Source: Lineus longissimus
Taxonomy: Eukaryota > Nemertea > Pilidiophora > Heteronemertea > Lineidae
NCBI RefSeq assembly: GCF_910592395.1
Contig: NC_088308.1
Span: forward strand, 20,041,501 to 20,105,500
Length of the DNA stretch: 64,000 bases
Direction: 5' to 3'
Shown: positions 50,560 to 63,059 of the stretch, in pieces
How positions within the stretch are numbered: position 1 is the stretch's first letter
Layout: every line of letters starts with the position of its first letter
Notes under the pieces: model-generated
Told to the model about the DNA's origin: nothing
Seen by the model: only the letters and a program-made list of their open reading frames with translations
Database searches by the model: none
Program-made: the position numbers and the translations under genes

Positions 50560-53500
50560 TTAGCACAATGTCAACCCAATGAATAACAGTCTATCAATAT
50601 TTGGCATCCTGTCCCTCAATGTCAATAATCGAATACCACATTGGAGAGCATCGACCTCTGCCAACTTGTTGCAGCCGGTGAATCCTTTATCACCAGCGAT
50701 ACCAATGATACTGAAAAAGATGAAGAGGGATATATACATACATGTTGGGTAGGGTGTGTTTCAGCAGGCAAATCAGATACAGAAAGACCTCCCTCAGTGG
50801 ACATCTCTGTTAGCAGTAATCCTCTCTGTTAAGGACACCTATTCTGGTGCTCATTGCATTACCTTGACCTCTGTAACAGGACACCCTCTCTATTAGGGAC
50901 AGCATTTATCAGCCTCAAGGCTGTCCTCAATACAGAGGTTTGACTGTAATCCCGAAGACGGCAACCTTTTTGAGACTTACCGTCTAATCATTTCACAACC
51001 AGCAAATCCAGCCACTTCCTTCATCAGCTTTTCACGATATGTCACAGGGTCACCAATTGAACGTGTCATATGTTCAAAATATGTCATCACTAAAATAGAG
51101 AGAAATAATCAATTGTCACCACAAAATGTTTCAACTCTGCCACCCTGCGGGCGACCATGTCACAAATATGATGCCGTGGCAATGTAGACTTATTTTTTGA
51201 TGTGGTGATGAAGGATGGCATAAGAGGGACTTCATCCTCAAAGCTTGTCCCCAGGTTAGATTGACAGGTACCCCATATATAAATGCACAAAAGGTACGAG
51301 GCTTAGGCTAGGCCTACCAAATCAGCTTCTAAAGAATACCGGTAAGCATGGTCATTTCCTGATGCTTTACTTACCTGTTTCTTTACAAACATCTATCAGA
51401 AAGTAGCAGAATTTCCTATGGCGATCATTGTCTTGTTCCGTTGCCTCGTGTTGGTAGTAGGAGAGCATATAATGGGCCAGAAGGAGCCCGAGGTCAAATG
51501 CACATGGTCCAATAAACATAAACTCATAGTCAATCACCTGGAAAAGATGATCAATTTTGTCAGATCTATATACATGTAGGAAGAAAGTATTCTACTTAGA
51601 GTTAGAGGAAGGGTGTTCATTCAATTCACACTCGGTGCAACTGCTGGTTTGCCAAGTGATATCGGACACTTGTAATATTTAATTATGAGTTATTGCCCCT
51701 TCTTTTCAAATTACGGGACTTGCAGTTGTTTCTGTTCTCACCTTTGGCCGATTATCTCGGACCATAACCGAGGCAGTGTGTAAATCTCCATGGACAACAC
51801 ATTCTTTTGTTTCTTGGAAGATTCGCTTCATTTCTTTAGCACCTTCAATGACACCGGGATTATTGTAAATGAGGTTAAAATGCTTCTGGACTTCTTCACT
51901 ACATCTATTCGTGGGGTCATCTTGGATGAATGGCTTGGTGAAAATGTAGTCAGAAGTTAGACCACACATGGCAGGATTACTGAAATTGCAAATAAGACAA
52001 GTGTGATCCCCACATCTCGACAATCTTACCACTCTGGATAACCTGTTTCATAGCTGGGGAAGGAGTAAACTTGCCAGTAGAAGATGGAAAAATTGCTTTG
52101 CTCGAGTGTTCAACCAAATGCATGAATAACATTATTCTTGGCAAGTTGATTCTCCAAGGTGTTTGGTGTGAAAGAACATGCCACCTGGAGTAAAGTGACT
52201 TGTCCAAGGCCGAAACTGATTCATAAATGTTTTGTATCAAACAATGTTACATCATGAGAAAGACAGCGTCGCTCCTTGGCTGATTCTCGTGAAGTAAGGA
52301 CCACATGGCCTCACCTGAAGTTTTCTGTCATTCTATTGAACATGACTGGCTCCATTGTTGGCGAAGCAGAGTGCGAGCGATGTTGGAGAAGTGCCATGAA
52401 CTTGGCGAGTTCTTTCACAGTCGTCATCTCCAGCCTCTCTGCAATCATCTCATCTTTGAGTAGTGGAGAATTCCCCAAGTCTTCCATACAAACTGAAAGA
52501 AAATAAATGGAATAGTAGCCTATAGTAGGTGTCCACCTTACATGTATCTAGTTTTTTTCAAGATCTACTTCTGACCCTTTAGCCTTCGATTTCCTGAAAG
52601 TTTCAGATTGACTACTTACCAGTGTGACTTTCTTCATCATAGAAAATGGGGCTTGGCACAATATCAGGGTAGGAGGGATAGAAGCTCACCAGGGCCTGCC
52701 ATTCTTTTGATGACCTGAGTGTATCTAGGGGATAGGTAGGACCAAGGCACTGAAATAAATTAATAGAGACACTGTCAACTTAATATGAAATACAAAATAG
52801 ATAGCGCTCATTAGTGAATGCTGATCTTATTGAAATGAAATTACAAAAAGAAATGAGGAGGGGTTTATTCACATCTTGTCACGATTCAATGCAAATGCAT
52901 CAGACAATTGTCTCTTACATGTCTTGTGAAAAATGAGTCACAAGATATCAGGCAAGGGTTGTCAGTCAAGTAGCTTTCAATAGAAGCTGCATGTTAAGAC
53001 TCTGGCATCTTCCAACTCAGAAGCGGGTCTGTTAGAAGGATTCTAAACGGAGCAGATCCACACCAGAGGCCATTCACGGCAGCAAACTCACCTTAATAAA
53101 AGGAGGTGCTGTCTTGCATATTACACTCATAGTAGGATCGTTTTTACTTTGGATACGAACAACATAGTTTAAGTTACCATCACCAACAGACAGGAGGTTG
53201 ACATCTTCCTCTCTAGCAGCAAACTAAAAGAAAAGTTGAAAAAGTCTATGCCTGCGTTGATCAGAGGAGTGTCCCAAAATTTCGTCGAGTCAGCACAGGG
53301 GCGGATCCAAGAGGGACACAGTGGTTGCCTTCTTCTAATTATCTCTATCTATAATGAAACCTCACAACTGCATGCAGCACCATAGTTTTTTCGTCTGTCT
53401 TCTATCTCGGTCATGCTAATTCCCGACCTACCCCGACTTTTCCCGACTTGCGGAAAATGCTGCCAAAATATAGTGTATTAATCATCAGAATATTTATATT

Positions 53501-54192
53501 TGTACTGTTTACATATATATACAGCACGTCTGTTAATTTCAAGACTTTTGAACGATGCTAAGTTGAGCAAAGCAAGTTACATCTACCCAACCGACCGCAA
53601 TTTTTCTGCAGGTCGGTAATCTTGGTTAGTTGTGGTTGTCGCTTCTTGTAAACTGTACATGCATATGGCCTTGTCTGAACCCAGCATAAATTAATTATTG
53701 GAGTTGATTTGCTCAACTTAGCATCGTTCAAAAGTCCAGAAATTAACAGACGTGCTGTATATGTATGTAAACAGTACAAATATAAATATTCTGATGATTA
53801 ATACACTACATTTTGGCAGCATTTTCCGCAAGTCGGGAAATGTCGGGGTAGGTCGGGAATTAGCATGACCCCTTCATCTTGCCTGCTCCTTGACTGACCT
53901 TGCCATGCTTTTTTGTAATTATTATTGATTATCGGAAGTGTTCCAAATATCATGAAAAACTATTGAATAATTTTTGTACATTGAGAAGTCTCCGCTCCAA
54001 CAACATGGACATGTACCACCCACTGCACTATACATACATGACTGCATGTTAGGTATAACATCAACATCAACCCATACATAAGACTAGGCTATATCTTACA
54101 TTCAGAACCTCAAGATGCAGATTTTTCTTAATAGAATCAAGAAGTGACCTCCTAACTTCAGGTGAAATGTCTTCTGTTGCAGTGTCCGTCAT
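50560..54192 (-). CDS. S-methyl-5-thioribose kinase (MTR kinase)
   Basis: MTR kinase phosphorylates 5-methylthioribose to MTR-1-phosphate in methionine salvage and has a protein-kinase-like/aminoglycoside-phosphotransferase fold. Eight exons: 54100-54192, 53092-53223, 52620-52749, 52315-52492, 51742-51979, 51375-51537, 50981-51089, 50560-50710. Phases agree and give 397 aa, the length of bacterial and plant enzymes. Diagnostic motifs: nucleotide loop VGDGNLNYVVRI (44-), MEDLG hinge, NPAMCGLTSDYIF, catalytic HGDLH (241-245), metal-binding IDYEF (259-263) and GFAGCEMIRRIIGIAG near the C-terminus. Spliceosomal introns and flanking animal genes argue against contamination. Vertebrates lack this enzyme and use MTAP, which makes MTR-1-P directly. 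A foldback lies in intron 1 and a MITE in the last intron. Confidence 0.92.
50816..50951. mobile_element. MITE copy 3, GAGGACACC family
   Basis: It runs from TAATCCTCTCTGTTAAGGAC to GTCCTCAATACAGAGGTTTG + ACTGTA, inside the last intron of the MTR kinase gene. Confidence 0.7.
53409..53870. mobile_element. Long foldback element (arms ~162 bp) in MTR kinase intron 1
   Basis: The left arm 53409-53571 and right arm 53710-53870 are near-perfect inverted copies. The outer end is GGTCATGCTAATTCCCGACC and the inner end is CGATGCTAAGTTGAGCAAA. The 138-bp spacer has no reading frame of note. The whole can form one long hairpin in the pre-mRNA. Confidence 0.9.
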
Positions 54193-54844
54193 AATTTGAC
54201 AAAGAAATAAGAGATTTTGGAGCAACTACAGAATTACCGGAACACTCAGTGCTAAATGATAGGAATGTGTACATAATGTGTACAGAGGGACAGGGTGTAC
54301 ATAATGTACAGCACTGTCCTGGCTAATCTGTAGTCAGGCCGAGATGTTGGTTATAAAAAATGTAACCACATTCAGAAAAGAATTGCACAGTATCGCCATC
54401 TATCATAGGTAGGGCGAGATGTTAGTTATAAAAAATGTAACCACATTCAGAAAAGAATTGCACCGTATCGCCATCTATCAGTACAAAATGAAACTAAACT
54501 CAGGCCAAGCCAAGCCAAGTATGGTCAGTTTATTTTGACTTTACACAGAATGCCACCCATTGGCCCCTAAAAAATGAATGCATTAGGGATTCATAGCAAA
54601 ATATGAAAGGGCGTTTTACGCTGGCACTTATAAAAACTTCCTTTGTAGAAAAATAGACTGGAGACAATATCACAACCAAGGACTGAGGTGCATAGGTGTT
54701 ATAGGGAGCATTCATTTATCAGCAAACCATCAACATTAATTTGGTTCAGAGGGCTTAATGATACTCATTGGCCTAAAACATAGGTTTTCGCTCGGTGGAT
54801 AATGAGAACATAACAAGACACTGATGTCATATAAATAATATATA
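54193..54844. promoter_or_regulatory. MTR kinase 5' flank with a duplicated 66-bp segment
   Basis: Two copies (54340-54405 and 54415-54480) of CGAGATGTTGGTTATAAAAA...ATCGCCATCTATCA lie about 150-290 bp upstream of the start, with 9 bp between. The copies differ at few positions. Each contains a TTATAAAAAA run that could act as a TATA-like element, though its orientation relative to this minus-strand gene is not ideal. Confidence 0.5.
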
Positions 54845-56051
54845 TTTATTTACAATACAATTACTAAAATGAAACATTGAGCATTATAACAGCAAATTAA
54901 TCCAATATTCAGATTTTCAATCCCAGGATTAGTGATTAAGATGGTAGAAAATGTAGTTGTGTTCCTCAACGAAAATACTTCTGCCATATCAAATGCAGAA
55001 ATCTCTTCTCTGAATTTTTATTTACTGCAAGTATTTAAAAGTAAATTTGAACAGCACGGTGTCACCAACACACCAACCTTTATCAGTTAGTATACTGATC
55101 AGTCTACACGTACAGACACTCTTTTAACATAAAGTTCATGAACAAATTTCATTATTTACAATACTGTTTACATGTATCATTGTGTATATAATACATCTCA
55201 TCAGAAATATCAAAATATCACTTCACTATCAGCAAACTGTAGGAGGGAAAACATCACAGCAGAATATATCCTGGTTCACTTCAAATCTAGATGCTTACCA
55301 AACTCATTTCGAAGCATTTGTGTATACTTACAACACAACATAAACTACAGCTCAGTAATGCACTTTTCAAACATCAAATTGAGTACGACAACATATTCCT
55401 GATGGGAGACTATAGGTAGCTCAGATTTAGTTACGCCAAGTTGCAAGTAGGAGTCTCTCCTTTCTTACAGTAAATCGAAACTATTCAAACTAAATTGGGA
55501 TGTTAGCAGTGCGATTACGAACTCATACCATACATGTAAATACAAGATCTTTAGACAACATCGACGCATTCAAAAGATTTACCATCTTTATAGTACTGTT
55601 GTAACACAGTCATACATAGCTCTCCTAAAATACTAAACATTTTTTTACAATGTTCATAAGTACATATACAAAAATAGTCTGAGGTAATTCTCAATTTTCT
55701 ATCAATGAAACTATCAATGTCAGCAGGCATCGTGGCAGCATGTTTGCTCAGTCAATTGACCACGTCCGTAAACCAGGAACTACTTGTATGCATTTTTAGA
55801 TGAATTCATGTCATGCCTTGCCACATGATTACCGGTACCATAATCTTGAGTGTTATGGCATACATAGTACCAGTACATATATTCTGAAACCTAATCTCGA
55901 TGTAATACAATTTCCTCTGCTATATATCACAATACAAAATATTCAGCTGTGCATTCAAAGACTGTACATACTATCATTTCATTAAAACCATCAAAGCATA
56001 AGCCCCCAAGTGATCCACAGTATCGATAAAAGATGTAGACAGCCTTGCAGA
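54845..56051 (-). other. Probable TMEM94 3' UTR
   Basis: AT-rich with no exons. An AATAAA on the minus strand (tttatt at 54845-54850) would end TMEM94 about 1.2 kb past its stop and 0.65 kb before the MTR kinase start. Confidence 0.5.
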
Positions 56052-59000
56052 CTAAAACGGCGAGTTCATCCCAAGTTTTGTACCAAAGTCCAATCTCGCT
56101 CGTTTTTGATATCGCACCCATAATCTGAAACACAGGAATGAAGTTGTTAGGAAACCTATTCAAGGAAACAGTTAGAAAATTTCAGGGAATATTGAGTTGA
56201 GGGCTGAGCATCAACTTGGCTCTGTAAACAACATTGGGGATTTATAAAGTAACTGTCTGATTCATTCTAGTGAGACAATCGCCTACCAACCTTGTCTAAA
56301 CATGATGCAGTTGTTAACATCAGACTGGACACATGTACATGTACCACAATATTATGAAGCACACTGGATACCGTGCGAAAGTTTCGTCTCCCTCGGAAAT
56401 TGGGTCAGTTTTCACTATCTGGACTTACTTGATCTCTCTCATCTTGGCGAGCTCGTTGACTGGAACAAGTAAGGGTGCCCAGATGAGGCCAACACACCAA
56501 CTTTCTATCGGAACATCGGAGAGGTAGTAAAGGATGGCGCCCTGAGGATTCATTATACTGACATCTATGGCAAAGTAGACACACTGCAGTACCACCCTGG
56601 AAACAATAAAAAATGTGTCCAATTTTCATGAAGGTTGAGTACAATTAGTTTCTTACAATTTGGCAATTCAGATGAGATGTGATACTGAAAACTCTGTTTG
56701 AACAATTTTCTTTATTTCAAATACATCAACTTTTTTTAGCACACAAGGCTGAAGATAGTTTTCATAAGAAAAAATACGTACAAAATAGGCACCACAATGC
56801 ACCAAAGAATGTTATCTGTTGGAGGCTTTTTCCATAAATGATACTGCCGATAAACGTAACTCGATGAGATACCACCTGAAATCAGACAGACATACACTTT
56901 ACTTGATAATGGTACTAAGAATGTTAAATAACGTTCAATGAAAATAAGTAATATGAAGATGACACCCAGTCACAGTCGATGAAATATCTCAAGTCATCTA
57001 CAGGACACATCAGCCAGAAAATGCAGTGATGCTGGGTGAGATATTTTGATTCTGTTGGCGCAGATGGTCAATTTCTTTCTGAAAACATTTGCTCTTCCCT
57101 TTCTAGTTCTACGTGGAGCAGATGAAGGCGTCTCACAATTGAGGTGTCTGTTAATTGGAGTGGGATCAGAGTGAAACTTGTGGTAAAAGAGTAGTATCAT
57201 TGCTAGTTTACTTACATAAATACAGGACCAACTGCATGGCAGCAAAATTTTGAGCGATAGAATAACCTCCAATATTGTCTGTTTGCAAACCATTCCACGT
57301 GCCTGCGATTGTGTGATTACTGGAAAACGAATAACACAAATGTAAGAAGTTTTACAAGTGGCATAGATATTGAAGGCAATCGTCCCAGATAGATTATGTC
57401 GATCTTCCCTGGCCAGCAAGGTATCTAGGAGAAGGAAAATTATGATTTCAAAAACGGGCAGATCCTGCTTGTTAGCAATCTAGGAGTTTGGACCTCTGAA
57501 GAAGAAACCCCGGCCAAAGACTATTCATGTTTGTTCGAGATCAAGGAAATGAACAAGAATGAATAGCTTCCATTGATGTACCGTGAGATAGGAAAAAATT
57601 CCCATCAGCAACTTGGTGTAGATTTTTTCACCCAGCTTCTGCCTATAGACTCTCTCTAATATTGACTACTAGTATTACACATGTACTATTCAGTTTTAGG
57701 AGAAGAATTGTAGAAATATTGATTCAATACTATGACTTACAGATTCCCATAAAACAGATGACAGTTTCCATATTTGTTAAAGCACATGCTGTATAACGTC
57801 ATTCCATAACAAAGAAGGACCACGGCCATGGAAGGGAGAAAGCGTACAATGTAGTACGGGAAGTATTCAAGGATCACCTAGAAATAGAGAAAGAAGGCAT
57901 TCAAAATATGACAATCATACATATTTGTTATAGCACATGCTGTATAATGTCATTTGATGATAAACAAGGACCACCGAGGGTAGAAAGCGTACACTGTAGT
58001 ATAGACGTACTCAAGGATCCAACGGAGGTACTATAGCTGGTGGAAGGGCAGCCTGGATGAAAAACATAGAAAAGTGAGGTCTTTGGAAAGGCAGAAGACC
58101 AATCTCTATAGGAACACCTGCCCCACTACCAGTTGCCGTTAAAACCACAGATCATGGTTCAATTGCCTTTATACTAATACTGGACTTTTATTAATGCCAT
58201 AGGGCTGCCCGGACCTCCCATACCAATCACCCACCCCTTATCTGCCTACAAATACCTCCTCAATATAAAGTGGGAGCAAAAACTCACCTGGGTTTTCAAG
58301 TGTCCCTTATTTTTACCAAGAGCGATTGTCATCACTAGAGGGTCGACCTCCGTTGTTATCAAGGTCAGAGCTAGACACGGCAGTATTAGGCAGACCAGCC
58401 ACAGGATGTGGTGACCAGAAATGATAGGTGGAAGAACGAAAATGCTTGTGAATAGTTGTGTAAATGACAAAGTCATGTAGCAGCTTAGCAGAAACTGGAA
58501 ACAGTTCTTCATAGAGAAGGAATGATGGCGTGCCTGGAATAAGAAAGGTTGAACAACATCTTAAGTTTGTAAAATGACATTCTGAACTTTTAAAGGTAGT
58601 CCCCCTGTAGTTTATTCTCACATATGGTCGGTGTAATGAAGTCTTTGACGGCAAAGTGGAGTCAAAATTGAAGGGTTGAGCTGGTAAAATGGCTATGGCT
58701 AGCCATGAAAATTACATGGTTTGACAAACCAGTTCTTCCAGAGATGAATGTAATCCACAGACTAATAACAGTGTCCTATTGTGAGACAGATAAGAGATCA
58801 AATCAAAAGCAATTCACTTAAAAAACTGACCATGATATGGACCTTACCTCTGCAATTAATTTGATAAAGTTCACATCGTCTTCACGTTCAAAACTTAATG
58901 AACACGGAACATTTGATAATTTTGAACTCATCTTCATTGGGGAGGGGTAGTCCCAGATTTCAACTATTGGTGAGTCCTTAGTACAGAGTGGTGGATACAG

Positions 59001-62000
59001 AGGCTGGATACCAACACTGAAAGACAGAGAATATGGTTTTCAAATAAGATTTAAATACAACAAAAACATGGTTTGACTAAAGAAGAGGGGCCAGTTAAAA
59101 TCCTTATTGATAATTATGGTAATAACAATTGTTCTAACAAAGTCCTCTTTACTGTACTATCTTATAATTGGGCGATGTGAAACGGACTTCAACAACTGAT
59201 ACTGATGAAAAAGGAAATGCTTACTCAGAATTTTCGCAATGCGCAGAAATAAAAAGGTAAGCAAAGATTAGGTGGTTTACAGTAACTCCATCCATACCTT
59301 ATATCAGCCTGGAGAAATAAAGGGGTATTGCGCATATTGCCAAGGCTGCCAATGACGCAGACGACTTCACCACTCTCCTGCATGATCTTGATCATCTCTT
59401 GAGTGGCTGCAAATGGAACAATGAAGATCGTAAATGAAACGGCCAGGGGCCATTGTTACTTTCCAGATTTTGTCCTCTGTGACCTCCTACCTTGGTGATG
59501 TTTGATGATTCGATGTATCCATGATTTAAAATTGGCCAGTAATATAGGGATTTTGGCACTTTTGATATTTTCAGATTTGGCACCCTGGTGGCCAAGTGGT
59601 GAATTAAACCTGACTGAAACTTTAACTTTACTCTAGTAGATTCGAACATGTTTACCTTCTGGTGTGCAGTCAGTGAAGAGAGACACAAGCAATGGAACGT
59701 TATCAACATTCTTCAGGTGGGGCCGTATGTTCTCTATGCCTTTGGGGAGTTTGGCCTGGAATGTAGAAAAGTGTATATCTGTAATAGAGAGGCAGGCAAA
59801 TAACACTGAATAACTAAATGAATTAGTTAACTCAACTGTCATAACCAAAGACACAATTGACCAACAATTTATTAGTATTTGGTTTTACCTTCAAGCATTA
59901 AACGCATGCCACTGCAATTCTGTCAACAGTGAGGATGAATTCCTGAAGCTATCAGTCACAATGCTTCTCAGATACGCAGAATGTATTCAACCATTTTAAA
60001 TACAACACAAATCATACATGTAAACTGTGCTCAACCTACCCTATTAAACACATCAAATGGGATGCTGTCATCCGTATTTTCGGTCAAGTGACTTGATGCA
60101 GCCGTATTCGATATCTTATCCTCTAAGATTCTCTGTAACTCTTGACTAGAACCACTGCATTCTTCAACTCCTCCGTCAACCTCGATATGTATCTTATCCG
60201 TCGAACTTTCCCCCTGATCTACATCATCAATAACAACAACTTGTAACGAGTCACGAGAACCTTTTGGTAACGTCACGGCCTTCTGAGGTGGTGGACTCAA
60301 ACCGGCTTTGTCTAGAGCCGCTGGAGCACTCCCTCGTCTACGGAGATCATCTATAATTTGAAGCTCATCAAATGCAACGTCGGCATTCTTTTCTTCGTCA
60401 CTACAACTTGCCACTTCATTGTCTTCGCTAAGTAATGAAATATGACAGTTCCAACCAGCCTCAAGGCCGACCTTCTCAGAAAATACCTGAAATGAAAACA
60501 AATACGATTTATCTATCCGTTATACGATCTTGATCACACTACATCAGCAATCTCAAGAATAGATTTTATGGTTTTTGGGACCTGCATAACTTACCCGACT
60601 TCTCAGTTCATTTTCTTTAGAAAAGTGAACAAATCTGATGCATGAGGTCTCCAACTGCTCGATCAGATGAACAATGTCCTGTTTGGCATGATACTGCATG
60701 GTGACCATTCCAATGAAGATCTGGTTACACTGAGTCCTGAAACAGCTGTCTACATCCGTGACAAGTTGGTCTTTTGTGTTGAGGAGCGAGTCGACGCTGC
60801 ATCGCCGTCGGGGAATGTGGCCCTCCATTTTCTCCAAGTCCCATCGCCTGAAACAAAGGCAAAATGAGTAGGTAAGACAAGATGGGGAAAACTTATTCAC
60901 CCCCTCTTTATTTTGACCTTTCCGTCAACCTTTAAAAGCCACAGTGGCTTCATTTAGGAAAAGTTCATAATTTTTATTTAAATGTTAATGAGTGCTATAG
61001 AAATCAGGGTTATTCTGGCAAACAACAAGTTTAGCAGAAGTCTTCAGCAATACAAAGAGTTGAGAAACCAAACTTAGAGGATACCAGAGTTGAAAGATAA
61101 TACTCTAACAGACAATCACCAATTTTCAAGTCACTCCCTAACACAGACAGTCATATCATTATTTTGATATAACCCGATGGGGGGTGGGATGTATATAGAA
61201 ATAAAAGGTTATAACTAACTTTGTAGGTGTTGGACTTCTAAACTCGTAGATCTCAAGTCCATTCTCTGGCAGTTCGATGTACACATCTTTGAGTTTAGGA
61301 CTAATCTTCTCAACAAGGGGGCAGTAGGAAAAGGCAGAACAGTATGCAGACATACTTTGGCGGTGGTAAAAATCCAGGATCTTCTTCCTGAAAAAAAGTT
61401 ATGCATGCAATAGTTTATCTGAATAATCTTTTAAATGCTCAAAGCAAGGCCCAAATGCAAGCACCAGGAAATTAATGCATTTTTCCATATATTTTGGTTG
61501 GAATTTCAGATACATATTTGGCCCCTACTTCTAGCGGGAGGGTATACAGTTTAGACTTAAGGTACCCAGGAAGCCCTTACCTGTCATTGTCAGTGAGAGG
61601 CACCAAGTCATTACCATCCCAGTAGTCTGTACAGAGGTCAAGTAACATATCAGCTGTGCCTTGCGTCATCAATTGCAGCATGCCTGAAAGAGTCAGTCAG
61701 AGTCATTGAGAGAAGTTTACATTAAAGATTCCAAGTCATTCCAGGAAATCAAATTGACATCGATATACATTTACCATCAAAATCAAATTTTTCAAATCTG
61801 TCTGCTTTTTTCATTAGCCATAGGAATAGTAGTGTTGTGTCGGAATCACCAGCAACAAATTCAAAGGGCCAGAAAACAGTTCCTTTTTAAAATTAAGATG
61901 GACAACTAAGCTTACCAGAAGCCTTCTCTTTCACCACCACAGTTGAAATGTTAGGCATTGGTGTCTTGTGTCGGATGAATGATTTGGATCTGAATAATTG

Positions 62001-62951
62001 GTCATTTGTTGCCTCGGGATGCTGGAAATAAGAATACATCAGTAGTTGTATCTAGGCTAAGTTACAAATTAGGTCAAGATTGCCACATGTAACTTGAGAA
62101 TGGGAAAAATGGTGTTATTACATACGTGTACTTTCTTTCTGATAGTACCTGTTACTACTTGTTCCTGCAACTGGGTATGCCTTTCAGTACAAAGGCATAT
62201 GATCCATCATGGCAACAGAAGATGGTGGAAAGTAAACAAATACATACTAGGCTATAAAATTTTCTCGCCATTCAATTTGCCAGTCCCAAAAAGTCCTGCA
62301 ATGATATCTGATAAAACTCTACTCTTAGTGGCTCAGAATTGAATACTGGTACTTCATGGTTAGATTTAGAAGATGTTACAATAGGAATCAAAGACAAACT
62401 GCTGTAAAATGTGAGAACTTTAGAACTGTCAGTATGCATATCGCAGATGTTGTTTTTTTCTCAACAGGGACAGGACTGGGTATGGGATGAGGAATTAATC
62501 ACACAACCACAGAGGCACACCCAAGGAAATAGTACCTTGAGACGGGCCGGGCAGTTGAACAAGAACCAATGGGAGTTTACTATCTACAAGAACACAGCTA
62601 AACTACATGTAGTATCAACAAATGTCTAATAAAGAAAAACCTTTTTGATAATCATCCTTTATTCTGGACTGGTGGAATCGGAAGGTGCTAAATTTTAATG
62701 AGTTCAACTAGCAGTTGTAAAGGTTCAAAGTTTTACTGGACAATATAACGTGGGATTGAAAAAAAACAACTCTTTTTGGTTACTGTTTCTCACAAGGACA
62801 AACAATGCCATTTTTCTGGAAGGATTTGTCAATGGTTAGAAAAGGGGGTTAGGTAGTGAGAATGGTAAAGCAGCACTCGGGAAGAACACGGTCAAGCACA
62901 TACCAGTAGATTGTCTGCTGAGAGAGCAGACGGCAGAAACCTCAACCCATG
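56052..62951 (-). CDS. TMEM94: Transmembrane protein 94 (partial; C-terminal 774 residues)
   Basis: TMEM94 is a P-type-ATPase-like multi-pass ER protein, reported as a Mg2+ transporter. Fifteen exons are readable: 62904-62951, 61916-62021, 61581-61683, 61220-61387, 60595-60847, 60040-60486, 59656-59755, 59298-59406, 59848-independent no exon, 58848-59016, 58288-58533, 57741-57877, 57216-57319, 56782-56875, 56429-56596, 56052-56124. Ignoring the non-exon note, they sum to 2325 nt in one frame. Signatures: YWDGNDLVPLTDNDR, KMEGHIPRRRCSVDSLLNTK, AGWNCHISLLSEDNE, AKLPKGIENIRPHLK, VPLLVSLFTDCTPEATQEMI, QPLYPPLC, ARHHSFSMKNCFQFLLSCY, several membrane helices, and the end RLDFGTKLGMNSPF, matching the vertebrate TKLGMNSPF terminus. 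The N-terminal half lies beyond the right edge. The 48-nt exon 62904-62951 is the least certain. Confidence 0.92.
57919..58020 (-). pseudogene. Degenerate duplicate of TMEM94 exon 57741-57877
   Basis: In the adjacent intron, ATATTTGTTATAGCACATGC and TGTATAATGTCATT...GGACCAC and AGAAAGCGTACACTGTAGTA and TACTCAAGGATCC follow the neighbouring exon in the same order. Indels break the frame and no acceptor matches the true exon's. Confidence 0.85.
59420..59620. repeat. Diverged single copy of the ~300-bp repeat of the right edge
   Basis: ACGGCCAGGGGCCATTGT, CCTCTGTGACCTCC, CATGATTTAAAATTGGCC and GGCACCCTGGTGGCCAAGTG correspond in order to the tandem unit at 63060-64000. Confidence 0.65.
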
Positions 62952-63059
62952 CTAGAGTGAAGAGGTCAAAAGTTAAAGCAAGCCTATAAGTCAAGAGGCC
63001 TGGACATCATTGGTTTGGATTAGCCAGCATGTCAGTTATATAGCCCCAATACATTTAAC
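62952..63059. other. TMEM94 intron sequence
   Basis: Intronic, upstream of the first readable TMEM94 exon. No further exon recognised. Confidence 0.4.

Noticed and set aside
59848..59848. A stray coordinate note inside the TMEM94 exon list
   Set aside because: No exon is called at this position; the fifteen TMEM94 exons are the listed ranges only.
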